Translations under genes and position numbers: made by a program
In this document: in pieces, positions 46,524-58,840 of the stretch
Layout: each line of letters begins with the position of its first letter
Numbering within the stretch: the first letter of the stretch is position 1
Notes under the pieces: model-generated
Told to the model about the DNA's origin: nothing
The model's input: only the letters and a program-made list of their open reading frames with translations
The model's database searches: none
Origin: Membranipora membranacea
Taxonomy: Eukaryota; Bryozoa; Gymnolaemata; Cheilostomatida; Membraniporidae
Assembly (NCBI GenBank): GCA_914767715.1
Contig: OU612072.1
Coordinates: 10,168,001 to 10,232,000, forward strand
DNA length: 64,000 bases
Direction: 5' to 3'

Positions 46524-46531
46524 AATTAAAT
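46524..46531. other. 8-bp target site duplication, right
   Basis: AATTAAAT, identical to 40921-40928. Confidence 0.85.
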
Positions 46532-47278
46532 CAACGCGACTATTGGTTTATATATCATGTGTCCTCATTGTTGAGAAGGGCTAAATAAATAGAACAGTAT
46601 ATAAGGAAAACACTGGTTAATTGCAGAGACTCTAGTTTTTTACAGTCATTTGTTTGCTTGTCAATGTAATGCAATGCATGCAAATAAAACAAAAAATGAA
46701 AATTGGTTTTGGCGCAAAGCTATGGCTGTCAATTGCTGCTAACCTCTAGCAGTGACAAGCTGTGCGGTAACAGGTGAGTGAATCAAAGTAAAGCACGAAG
46801 GTGTTATTGAGTAAAACAGTGAATGGTAGGCAGAAGAGGAACCCAGTGTAACTATCAATCATGAAATCTAGGTCAAAAATTTGCTTGTCTAGAAAATTTG
46901 CACAATATTTTATTTGTCATTTCAACAACTAGCTATTGGTTTAGTTCTGTGATTTTATGGCATTATTGTCTAGTAACATAACCGGTATCGCTTCAATTCC
47001 TTGGAGACCGCGTAGACTGCAGCTCCTGTTTTTAATCATATTGGTAACTTTTTCGTTGGTTTGTCACCATCATCAAGGAAACTTTCCGAATCGAAAGTGT
47101 AATTGGAGTAGGTGTACCTAAATTTGCAAAGCTATACTTTGTAATGCTAAAAGAAATACAGTGTATATAGCAATGCCACAATTTTCTCACCCTTCATTCA
47201 AAGTCTTTCAGCTTTGGTCTGTGAACTTTTGATCACAATCTGTTTTTTTTTCAGTGGAAAACATTTAATTTCTTAAGG
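46532..47278. other. Intergenic, promoter side of the TRIM-like gene
   Basis: No gene or repeat recognised. TTTTTTTTCAG at about 47244-47254 could be an acceptor for a 5' UTR exon just before the RING start. Confidence 0.4.
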
Positions 47279-47457
47279 ATGGCCGCTGCTCAGATAAAAT
47301 CAGGAGAAGAAGAACCGCAATGTTACATCTGTATGGAGTATGAGACCTTTCTGAGCTGTGATTTACAACTTCTTCCCTGTTCTCATGTTGTCTGCACGAC
47401 CTGCCTGCACAACCTCTCTGCAGTATCAACTGATACCCTTCCTTGTCAAACATGCAG

Positions 47458-50400
47458 GTATGGTTTTATTCACTGCAGTGCCAAATTCTACTTCACTTTA
47501 CAGCCTGGCCGGTCATTAATTTGAAAAAAAAAAGATCCGAATCTGACAAGAACCTCTCATTTTACTGGGGAGACTTCTGTTGATTGTCATCTTGAGTTGA
47601 CGTTACAGCGGTGATCATGCACAACAAGAGATTTAATGTCGATCTCTTAAATAAAATAACTACCAATCATTTGATGAAAGCGAGTTAGAGACAATGTCAA
47701 CTTAAGGTCAGTGAAGACGTCCGTCAATATGAAGAGGAAAATTTTCACTCTTAATGATATTTTGAAAACCAAACAACATCGCTGATAGAGGTTGCTAATG
47801 TTGATTTAATATTACTATGCATTTTATAATTTGATCGCGAGAGAGGTGTGGGCTGAGGTCTCGCTGCCCTTCGATAGACTCATAAATGATAAAATAAAGC
47901 AATTAAACAAGAGAAGGGACGGGGGATGTATGCATTATGAATATGGTCATGATGACAAAGCAGAGGTAGTCAATTACTCTCAGTTGGTTGACCAATTTTA
48001 TTATAGTTGTTCAATGGCTCCAAATAAGATGACCATGCCCTCCAGACCAGTGTGTTCAGTAAATTATTTCAATAAAACAAATCTATGTTGAGTCACCGCC
48101 ACACAATTTTGCAAGCGATGTTTGCATTCAGCAAATATCATCACCATCATTTGCTACCCAGCCTAACACTTGTGGGATTCCGGGTTATGGAGTCACCACA
48201 TTAACTCTCCGCTACTGAGATCTGTGCTCACGAGCTCGGTATGATGATTCTCACTATGTGACACTGACTTATTTACATGTGATCACATTTATCTCGAGGT
48301 CAAACACTTGACTCAAGAGAATGCCTTTTAATTCTTATCAAGTTTAACATCAAACGCAATTCAACTTAACAATGCATGTCTTACTTCAACAAGTTATACT
48401 TTCTAGTTAATGATGCCATGCATGCTCAATTTAATTCATTTAACTAAATTAGTTGACGATATAAATAATCCAACCAAGTGTTGTACTGTGCCATTATCAA
48501 ATAATAAGACAAGTTCTATTTCCCTATAAATATCACTAATGTACAATAAAAGAAAATATTATGATAAAAACTGTAAAACTTTCATGTTTAAAAACTGACC
48601 TGTCACCAGAATGATGTTGCAAACAAAGAGTGCTGCTTGACGACCAGAGGGTCGCCAAACAAATCATGAATTTCAATAGACAACAATGTTCTTAAATACT
48701 ATGAGCCCAGACAAATTACAAAACTGCTGACGTCAATAAGCAAAAAAACAGGTTTTAAACACAATTTTCAATTACCGCAAAAAGAGGGTTGATCGGCCGC
48801 AAGAGTGGGTTGATCCAGGGTTGATCGGCTGCAAGTGTGGGTTGGTGTAAGTCAGGAATTATGCTAATTCTGAATTGTCTCTGTTGGCGCCACCTTTACT
48901 GCATTGTCATGGTTGTCACGGCTCTGGCGTTAGGGTGGCACCGGTATTAAGAATAGAATTTAGATTTGCATGTATTTGCCTGTCCCCGATTTGAGGTGAT
49001 ATGCAGTGGCTGGTAACTGTGTGTCCTCAAGTCGAGGTTTGAGTGTACTGTTGTTGATATAGAAATTATCCTGTTTGTTGCTGTGTATGCGACACACTTA
49101 CCTACCTCCCCTGGGAAAGAGAATAACCCAATATTTGGATACCAGTGATTTTCTACCATCTAGGATTATAGTTGATTCTGGAACTTTTCAAAAAACACAT
49201 TGACAAGGAAAGTGACAGGCAAATTAACAAAGTACTAAACTGAAATATTTCCATTTGCAACAGGGCCAACTAATGTTCAGTGTCACTTCAACTGCTATCC
49301 GTAAAAATACTCCAAGAGTTTTCTTCCAGATTTTATCTCTGACCTCACATTAACACATTGCTTATAGTAGTTTTGCTGGAGTGCCTAACTAGGCTGACTG
49401 TATTATTCTTTAATAATCTGTTGTAAATTTTCTCCAAAGCCAAATTAAATAAATTGAACCATAAGCTCATAGTTTATAGTCTGTAGACCCCCTCCAACCC
49501 AAGCTGGTTCACTTGAGTTGCTATGCGGCACAGTATTTTCAAGGGCGGCAGGGTCACAATTTCAGGCTAGAAAGCACCCTGATTCACTGTTACACCATTC
49601 ACCCTCCTTTCAATGAATGCCTATGCTATGATCTTATTTTCACAGTAAATTGCCATTGTAAATGCTAGAGTGTTGCTGTTTTCAGATAACCAACGGGTTC
49701 CCTCTTCCTCAGTAACAATACAGTACCTATTTATTGCGGGTGCTGTCTAGAAGAAAAGTCTAAAGGCCAGCAGTTGGATTTTCCCGTAATTCTGTTTTAA
49801 ATTTTGTGAAACCTTTGAACAATATTATATTCGCTAGGTTTTACTATCAGATAAGAAGAATCATGATAGTGCACCATTTGAATTGATGGGTTATTCTCTA
49901 TATTGTCTCATCATTAAGTAATTCAATTGTGTGTTGAACGGATAAACCACATATCTCTAGATGCCCTATGACTGAACTGGGCTGGAATTATTCTGAGGAC
50001 ACCTTAATGTTCGCCAGGCTTTAAATACAAGATTTGATCCACATCAGAGGCATAGGGAGTACCTCTGACCCCCAGGCCAATTTGGGGTTCATTTCATAAC
50101 TCCAGACGTTCGGGGTTCAGGAAGAAAATCATGCATCAAGAAATATCAAAGGCTGTCAGATGGTAAAGTCTCCATCGTGACATATTCAGCTCAGATCAGC
50201 CTACCGTTATATTCATACAACTGCTCATTATTGAAAGTTAGATGTTGTTTATTGCTGAACCACTCCTGAGGGAAACGCTCCAGGCAACAATAACTGTATT
50301 TAGTATGACCCCAGATGGTAGTTGGGGTGGCACATGGTAACTTGTAACTGATCATACAGAGCGAAAACCACAGTGATTTATACCGAACAGTATAAATTGG

Positions 50401-52398
50401 TCATACGGATCAGATAAAAGATATGATGATACATCAATTTATGGACAGCCAATTGATCTTTAATGCAATCTCATCACTTAGATGGTAATAAAATTGGTAA
50501 AGAAAGTTAAAGTGGATTGGAACCATGGCAACCATGAGGGTGCAATGTGGTACATGTCAAGTTGTGACCTAGGAGAGTCACATACAATGTATGTGACATG
50601 GCTTAAGATAAGCTCAAACTCACAACTGAGAGCGTAACTAATTGAGAACTTGACATCATATTGTATTACCTGCATGTTACAGTTATAGCTACAAAACAGC
50701 TAAAAAAATGTCTAATGTGGCGATCTAAACAAAGTGAATATTTGAATCTGATATCAAACCACTTATAGGACAGAATTTGCTGTCAGCGACGCTCATTCGG
50801 TTTGAGTGTTCTTTGAAAGGACCATGACCTATGATAGTATTTACAGCATAAGACAGAAGTGGTCTTTTCGGTTGCAACAGGAGTTGTTATATTTGACCCT
50901 TGTTGTGTCTAGTTACAGTGTATGTTTTTGTGCATTGCTTTGAGTTGAATCTCCTATCTTCAAAGTGTGGACAGCTTGATAGTGGATTTATAAATGACTG
51001 CTTGAGCAATAGGGGTGATGGTTTAGGATTGAGGTTATCAAGTTCACCTCCGAGGTTGGCAAGCTCATCAGCACACTCATGGGTACTTAAGTTGAGTATA
51101 CATTTCTATCTGGTTACTGTTCTCACTTCAAGTTTTTGTAGGAACAGGAGTGTAAAGAAACTGTCTTTGATTAAAGATATTTTTCTATTCATGGAACATT
51201 TAAGAGCTATGGCAGCTAATGAACTTCCAGTAATATCTGTTTGTGATAATTTTGCATTTTGAGTATGTTGAATTGTAATTTCCTCATCAATACAAGCTTG
51301 GCCATTTGACTATTCCTGTTGTAGACACAAGTATCAAAGTCTTGAAGCTGAGTAGTTAAGTTTTGCCAGTCTTCTCAGGTGGAGAGTGAAAACTCAATAT
51401 TTTGGCGGCATAATGAGATCTCTCCATGTTTTGGTTCATAGACCCTTAGGGGAGGACAGTTTTTATTCAATTCTATTAATTCTTGAGAAATTGATAACTT
51501 AAGCTCAGTCTTTGTGGATTCCCGAGGAATCAGGCTTGGATGTCATTCATTCATCAACTTATGCAAGAGGAGATAAATCCTGGTTATTAATAGGCCTACA
51601 GCTGTTCAGCTGTCTACCTATTGATCATGCAAGAAAAAGGCAGACCAATAACATTCAAACACTATCCATCAATGTCTAAAATTGCAATTTATAATGTTTC
51701 AAGGATGGATACGCATGATTTCTTGAGAATGAGATCTTTCTTTCAACTTTGTTTATTTGCTTGTTTCTATGGCTCCCTGCAGGTCACATGACTTGTCCAA
51801 CATGATGATTTTACAGTCAGTTGACAGTTTTGACGGTTGTGATAATTGCTTTCATGGTAGCGCTCAATAAAATAATCATGGGCTATTCTGCAAACTTCAG
51901 AATTTCCATGTGAAACAAAAATCTGTGTATTGACTTAGGTTATCGATTTCAATACTTCTTGGTAACCACGTATTTTCACACATGCTGGTACGTCATATAT
52001 ATTGGCCTACTGTTCTTCCTGAGGGAAAGAACCATCACAGGTTCAGTAGGCCTCATGCTCTGCCCAAAAATGACTTTTTCATATCAAATTCCATTCATCC
52101 TGTTCAATGATGCGAAAGTCATGTACCCCGTTATCATTTTCTACCTATTTTGGCATCCTCTTTTGTGTCATGATTCTCATCTGGTAGGGACTACTTGGTG
52201 AGAAATAAGTACTGTAGAGGGGTAAACAACTCTCCGGTGTCTATTGGAACAATTGAAATGCTCTATTTTTGAATGTAAATTAATAATATAATACATCAAA
52301 CTTAATGTTCATTATACATATTATTTGTATTACATCAATCAACGCTGTCCTGAGACCAACCCAACTCTACACAGCATTAATTTTTTGAGTGATTTTAG
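47458..52398. other. Large first intron of the TRIM-like gene
   Basis: No other plus-strand exon was supported. It holds a two-copy 32-bp-spaced repeat with GGGTTGATCGGC.GCAAG (48787-48853) and the antisense degenerate coding stretch at 50910-51541. The frame at 47831-48091 shows no family signal. Confidence 0.5.
50910..51541 (-). pseudogene. Degenerate antisense coding stretch, family unknown
   Basis: The minus strand reads like protein with scattered stops: PRESTKTELKLSISQELIEL, VYEPKHGEISLCRQNIEF, then after a stop LTTQLQDFDTCVYNRNSQMA. Near the end it reads STHECADELANLGGELDNLN and SFINPLSSCPHFEDRRFNS. The composition is much more protein-like than neighbouring frames. It may be a processed pseudogene or a transposon fragment inside the TRIM-like intron. 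I do not recognise the family. Confidence 0.35.
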
Positions 52399-55300
52399 AT
52401 CGGTCACTGAGGATACAATTGACATCTTGCAATCACCATGCAGGAAACAAACTGAGGATGACAACAAGGATGTTATCATGCTGTGTGATATTTGTGAGAA
52501 GTAAAATGAGAAGGATAGGAAACCTGCTGACATGTTTTGCAATGACTGTAAAAACGTATTTTGTGACAACCACTCAGGAGTGAGCAAAATTAATTCCATC
52601 ATTCTGATCTTTTCAGGCTGTTCTATGCAAGCTTTATAAATTCCTTGTTTCTTTTTTTTTGTGTGTGTGGGATGATGGCTCTGTTGTTCAAAATCACAAT
52701 GCCAAGAATAAATATCCGATCAATTTCACGCCCCTGCATGCAAAGAACAGTTCAGGTGTCCATTATTGTCCTTTGCATCTGAATTAAATTCCCAAATATA
52801 TTCGCTATGAGATACATTTTAATAGATATGATACTGATATGAATGGTTTGAGCTAGAGTGTGAATTTGCTTTTTAGTGATGATCGCATCGGGGAATTTAC
52901 AATAAAATTACCCAACTCAAGAGTCCACATTCCGATAAGCAATATAAATTAACTTGTGTATGTTTTAGCCACACTGTGAGTTAAATCCTGAACACAACGT
53001 AGTGGAGATAGCTGTATACAAGAGACGCATAAAGCAACTGAAGAAGAGATTCTGTTCTTTACACAAAGATCAAGGGCTGGAATTTGGATGTTCCATATGC
53101 TACAAAACCTTTTGTTTGGACTGCCTTCCTGAAGATCTCTATTGTTCGTATGAATCCATGTTCTATCCATACTGCCATATGATAGTGAGTCCCCTGTTTA
53201 AATGTCAGTCATTCATTAGAATGTTGATCATATTCACAGATTTCTTGTATTTGATGTATCAGAATATGTGTATGCTTCTTTTGTGTCCACGGTAATAATT
53301 CAACAATGTGAATGGAAACAATCCAAACATAAAAAATAACTTTGTGGACATGGAGTAGAAAATCATTAATAATCTTAATCTACTTGAAACTTCTCTGAAC
53401 ATTAGTAGGTCGTAATCATAAGTTTACAGCATTGGCTAAAATGGAGAGGGACGCCATCCTGGAAATTGATAAACTGAGAATAAGGGCATTGCTGAAAGAA
53501 ATTAGTGCTGACAATCTTGTTGGAGTTTCGATAAAAGGACTGGTGAACCGGGACAAGAACACAGAAAAGCTGGTGTCTCAGCTAAACCAGGCCAAGGAAA
53601 AACATGTGAGCTCTAGAATCTTGGTGCATGTAAATGCCCAACAAGAATCTTTGGCTGATGACCTGGGTGTCCCATAAATTAATATCCTACTCACAGTGAC
53701 AGTGTAATATTCTTTCCCACACAAATGTGACAAGCCCAAAAGTGCTAAAATAGCTTTATCTAATGAAACCAAAGACCAAGCTATCAATTGATATGTGAGG
53801 ATATAACATCATCCAAACCATCTCTGAGCCGAATTTTATCCTGGATATATTTGAGGTTCTCATAATGAAATTGTCTAAAATTTGCATATTTTGCGAAGAT
53901 GTCAGCTCTGATAGTGGGTTGTCTGGGGAAGGTCAATTGACAAAACCCCACTGATAATGGATTTATGGCCAAGAAAATACCATCGCCTGTTATCTATATT
54001 TTATTTTGCATATTCATTCCATAGAACAATGAGCTGAATCGTCAGCAGGGTGTGACCTTAATGAGGTTTACGAGCATGACATGTTGTACCAGTAATTTGA
54101 GTTAATTTTGAGAGGAAGAAAATTTGATTAGATCAGAGGGAAGAGGGCATTTATTTTGCATCTGATCTTTTGTTCTGAACATCACCATTCACTCAAAATA
54201 AAGAAAATTCAAATGAATCAAGCTCCTCATTACCACATCCTCTTGATGGCCGTTTTAGGAATGTACCACACAATGCATGATTGGTGTCTAGAGACTGATC
54301 AGTGGCGCATATTGTTCTTCAGACCTACCTGTCCTGTCTGAGATATATTTTGTATTTTTCTATGAGATCATCTCACTACATGAGTTGCAAAGAAATAATC
54401 ATCTTACAGGTAGAGCTTGTGAGAGATGGGTACAAGAAACTTGAGTATGAACTTGAAGCCCATAGAAGTGAGGGGAAAGTGAAACAGGAAGATTTTCTGG
54501 ATCAAACAGCTGAGAAATTACACAAAGAAATAGTGTGGCAATTACAGATGAATGATGAGAGAATGAACAGTTATCATCAGGTAAAGCATTATTTAAGGTG
54601 AAGAAAACTTTGCCAGACTGTTTGTCTGAGTAAATATTTCCCCTCCCCTACTGCCTAATTCATTGGCTATGAAGCTTATGTCGGAATAAGAAGCTGCCAT
54701 TTAGTTACCTTGTATGCAAAGTACAATCTGCACATTAGCAGAAGCCTAAGTCCATATTATATATTTAAGTCTGCATCGCAAACACCGATGGGCTGTGAAA
54801 ATTGTAATCCGATCAGCTTGCTTGTTGAAGTTGGCACATTTATTTGAATTACTTGAAAGGACGGACAACTGCAGACTTAATTACTCAAATCTGTATATCT
54901 ATTTCAAGACAATTTTTATGGCTGCTCTCAGCAGATAAAAATTCTGCTAATGGTGAAATGATAGTTTTGTGATGGAAGAAGGTTAAAAGAAGCCTAATTC
55001 ACAAGCTAATCAGTCTCTCTCAAACTCAATCTGTTCTATTTAGTGAAATGAAAATGTTTCGAAAGTTGCCTTTGTGTGACATGAAACATGAGTGACCAAT
55101 GTCATACAGACAGATTTGATGTTATTTCTCATCTGGTCTTTCGGTTTGCCTCATCTAACTGGCCTCGATAACCCCTACTGACTGTAACTGAGAAGATTTG
55201 TTACTAATTACAATTCTCAGTCAAGTATATTTTTCCTACATATGTCAGTGTTATGATTATGTAGTCTGAGTTTGGGATAATGGATTAATTGTAAGCGTTG

Positions 55301-55891
55301 TTGGTTAAAGTTATCTTGAGTTTGGTGATTATGTTACACGAAAATCTTCCCAGGGGAAATGAACCGGGACCGCTCACTTGAATACCAAGGATCCATTCTT
55401 TTGCGCTTTTATACTTCTTCGATCAAGCCCTGTTGCCTTTATGATCGCCAAGAAATGATATATAATTTTGATATGTTTAGGTTGTGTATGATTTGTGGTA
55501 ATGATGGGAATACTCTTGGCTAGCTAGCGCACTGTCCTGTGTCAATCCATAATTACTCAATATATTTGGAGTAAATATATGATCAATCGAGTCATTGTAA
55601 GGGGGCTTTTGAAGATTGTCTAGTTTGAACTATTTTGTTTGCTTAATCCCATATAACTTAAATATATATTATAATTAATCAATAAAGGTGTAAAACATCT
55701 CCATACTTTGATCTTGCAGGTGGACATTGTTGAGAAGTGTAAGAGATAAAGGCATCTTTGAAAAATGTCATTGCACACAATGTACCTAACATGAGTACAA
55801 AGGGATGTGTTACATCATTCAGAGTCAAAGGTAAGGGACACACTACAAAAATCATCATGTCAACATCAATTAGTTGCACATGTATTTTATT

Positions 55892-55912
55892 CTGTACACT
55901 ACACTACACTAC
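55892..55912. repeat. ACACT microsatellite
   Basis: About four copies of the pentamer CACTA/ACACT in the intron after the 19-base exon. Confidence 0.7.
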
Positions 55913-57299
55913 ACGTAACAAAGATTTACATGACAGCTGTAATTTACTAGAGCAATCTTTAATAAAAGACCTCAGAAGGACTGCAGTAATTAAGCAATAT
56001 TTTAGAACTGAAAATGCACTGCACTTCTGGGTAAAAATTATGCGTAGCGTTAGAAATCTTCATCAATTGCAATTCCGGTTTCAATGCGTAGCCTAGCGTA
56101 ACCAGCGCAAAATGTTACCTCTTTTATTTCCACATTTTTTAAATTACATATAATTTCATCATAAAATGTCCAACATAAATATATTTTCAGTCTCAGTAAC
56201 ATTGTACAACATTAGATTACTTGGTTCAATAAGCTTTATAGTTCTCTAAATTAGATCAATGTGGAAGCAAATTGCGCTGGTACAGCACAAGCTTTTGATA
56301 GTTCACAGTTGAAAGTGATGCATTTTCCATTCTGACATATAAATTAAACTACGAAGTGCTATGATTGTGTTCTGTGTTTAAATATTGTATAACTACTGCA
56401 GAAAAAGCTGCCAGACTATTTATTGGTTTGGTCCTTCTGTAGATGTTAAAGTTTATGGTGAAGAATTAGTAATTTTTTGAGTTGGCGTAATGATCCCAAC
56501 ATGGACTGAAAAAGACAGAATTTGAATTTAATTCAGAGGATCACAACCACATTTCATCATAATTAAACTTATTTCATTAGTTACTTTTCTTTTATGAGGA
56601 GCTCGCAAACCGAGCAAGCTATCCTATTACTTGCATAATAGAACAATCTTTTAACAACAGTCATGAGCAAAAACTGACTGCTGCATTTTGTAGTGCAATC
56701 ACAGTTTTTTTTAATGTGTAACGAATGGTTATCAAATTGGATTTAAGTCTTATTAGAACATTTAAATCCTAGTGGGTTCAGGATTTTTCAGGCCTCCATT
56801 TGATAACAGTCCTTTATGTATCAGATAAAACAAGAGAAAGTTATCAATATATTGCAACACAACACCTATCCCGTAAAATATACCATAAACAAGCAGGCTA
56901 CAACACATTATGAACAGGACTTAGGTTGACAAAGTTTTTGTCTCAACAATTACTGTCTTTGCAGGTCTACCCCAAGGGTGCTCATGTTGTACTGTCTCTC
57001 TATATGACTTTGTGGTTGCCCTTATCTACCCGAGCACCTCCCTAAACTCTCTCCACTTTGCAAAGTATGCGATGTAGATAGGAGTTTGTGAGCAACAATA
57101 CATTTAGAACTGTATCAGGTGTCTCTCCTGTTAAAGGAGTCACTGTCAAGTCTGAGTATCTTATCATCTCATCAATCAATAATTTCATCCCCAGTCTCCT
57201 AAGGCCACAAAAAGAAAAAAAGGGGCATTCGAGATAAGCCTTTTCCTACATTTGTGAATAATTCTCAACTTTTAAACTTGCTTCCACCACTCACTTTAA

Positions 57300-57449
57300 C
57301 AGTTCAAGAGACAAGCTACAGTAGGTGGCCAATCTATTAATACTACCTTACTAAATGAGTGTAACTCTCTTCCATCCTACTTTCTCGATATCAATTCTAC
57401 TCCCTATTTTAAATCCCACCTGAAAACCCATCTGTTCCATGAGGCGTAA
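57300..57449 (+). mobile_element. LINE ORF2 C-terminal fragment
   Basis: The plus frame ends NECNSLPSYFLDINSTPYFK, SHLKTHLFHEA and a TAA at 57447-57449. The N-S-L-P...F+..LK.HLF.EA pattern is the usual C-terminus of CR1/L2-like and related LINE polyproteins. Only the last 50 or so codons remain. It lies in the intron just before the beta-propeller exon. Confidence 0.7.
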
Positions 57450-58840
57450 CCCCTTATATCAATGTTCTATATTGATTTCTTTAGGTGCTGGGCAGTTGTC
57501 ATGTTTAGGTTTTATTCATCTTAACATCATTTCTCTATATTTTTATCAGCAACAGGCTAACTTCATTAATACTAACTTTAGATTTCCATATCTTTCCTCA
57601 TGTGCAACACTTTGAAATCATTGTTTCTAAACAATTTCATCAAATGTTTTATCAATTAATGTTACCAATATTATTATATCACTTTATTCAGAAAGCGGAT
57701 TCAGAGTGGCTGTGGACTTCATGACTGAGGAGAGCAAAACTGTACGAAGAGGAAGCGCTCAGCACCTAAGTTCTGCAAATCCTCCAACATCAGCATCACC
57801 TGCTCCAGCTGACTCCACATCATCATCCACAAACGCGCAACCAAGACCTCAAGCAGCTCCAGCAGGACTGAAATTGATAAGGGAGGTCAATTTTGGAAAC
57901 AGGTGCCTCGCAGTATGCCACTACAAGGGGTTCACCTATGCAGGAAAGAAAGGGGGAACTATTGGCAGAACTGATCAGCGGGGAAATGTGACGAGAACCT
58001 TCACCAATTTAAACAGACATCATCATGAGCAAGGCAATGCATCTGTAATCTCCCTAACTGCATATTGTGACAGACTATACATTCTCCTGTACATCAATAG
58101 GAATCATTCATGGGTCTTTGTGTATAATCTAACCGACCGTTCAATCACACATGACTGGACCCATCGTGCAACCCCATTTTATGGCCAACGAATCGCAGTC
58201 CTCAATGATAAGCAGGTTGCTGTTGGAGATAGGTCTTCTAGGCAGATTGTCATCTACTCACTTTATGGAGAGGTCATCAGAAGAGTTCCCTGCCTTATCT
58301 CCCTGTCAATGATAGGTAATGTGAGCATCAGCAGCTGTGGCGAGGGCATCGTGGCCATATCTGACAAAGCAGTTGGTACAGTTGTGAGAATGAGTCTTGA
58401 TGAGAGTGATTTAAACTGTCACTGGAGCTCTTTCCATGTCGGTAACCCTGGTGGTATCGCCCATCACCCAGGAGGAGTAATCCTCGTTGCAAAGGATTGG
58501 ATGGACCACGCTGAGATATGCGTTTTGGACGAAAATGATGGTAAGTTCAGCTTGTGTTGATGATTCATCCCAAGCCTTCATTGTTCAAGGACCTAGAATG
58601 TATGTAAGTTGTCTAAATGGAAAGTTGAGATATTTTCCGGTGTCATCCTCAATTTGGCAGAGCAGATTGAGTAAGTACATATACATATCGAAAAAAAATG
58701 CCCAAAGTCTGTCTACCCGTGCTTTATTGCAGGTTGCATGTGTTTTTCTTGCAGGGAGCCTGATTTCAGTCCTGTCTGACCCAACAAAGAGGCCCAAGGC
58801 CTCAACCACAGATCTACGGTGCAACACTTGTTGTTCCTAG

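Larger units (their letters stand above)
47279..58840 (+). pseudogene. TRIM-type RING, two B-boxes, coiled coil and beta-propeller gene with one in-frame stop
   Basis: Eight exons fit phase: 47279-47457, 52399-52579, 52969 to about 53143, 53409-53605, 54410-54580, 55720-55738 (19 bases), about 57707-58540 and 58755-58840, about 614 codons. Exon 1 is a C3HC4 RING: CYIC, LPCSHVVCTTC, CQTC. Exon 2 has B-box 1 (LCDICEK, MFCNDCKNVFCDNH), interrupted by TAA at 52502-52504. Exon 3 has B-box 2 (FCSLHKDQGLEFGCSICYKT). Exons 4-6 are coiled-coil-like (ILEIDKLRIRALLKEIS). Exon 7 has a Ser/Pro-rich linker, then beta-propeller-like repeats (VNFGNRCLAVCHYKGFTYAG, VAVGDRSSRQIVIYS). The family acts as E3 ubiquitin ligases, often in innate immunity. 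The last exon is short, so the propeller may be cut off. The exon 3 donor and exon 7 acceptor are uncertain. The single stop means a pseudogene, a null allele or a sequencing error. Confidence 0.75.

Noticed and set aside
41454-46529. Plus-strand frames within the hAT element (for example 41454-41642, 46174-46362, 46296-46529)
   Set aside because: They are shadows of the minus-strand transposase exons or of the non-coding 5' part and show no independent signal.
47831-48091. 86-codon frame in the TRIM-type intron
   Set aside because: No zinc ligands, coiled coil or splice sites that fit the gene's phase; begins at TTG.
52389-52583. 64-codon frame overlapping the B-box 1 exon
   Set aside because: Wrong frame; the B-box cysteines appear only in the frame that joins the RING exon.
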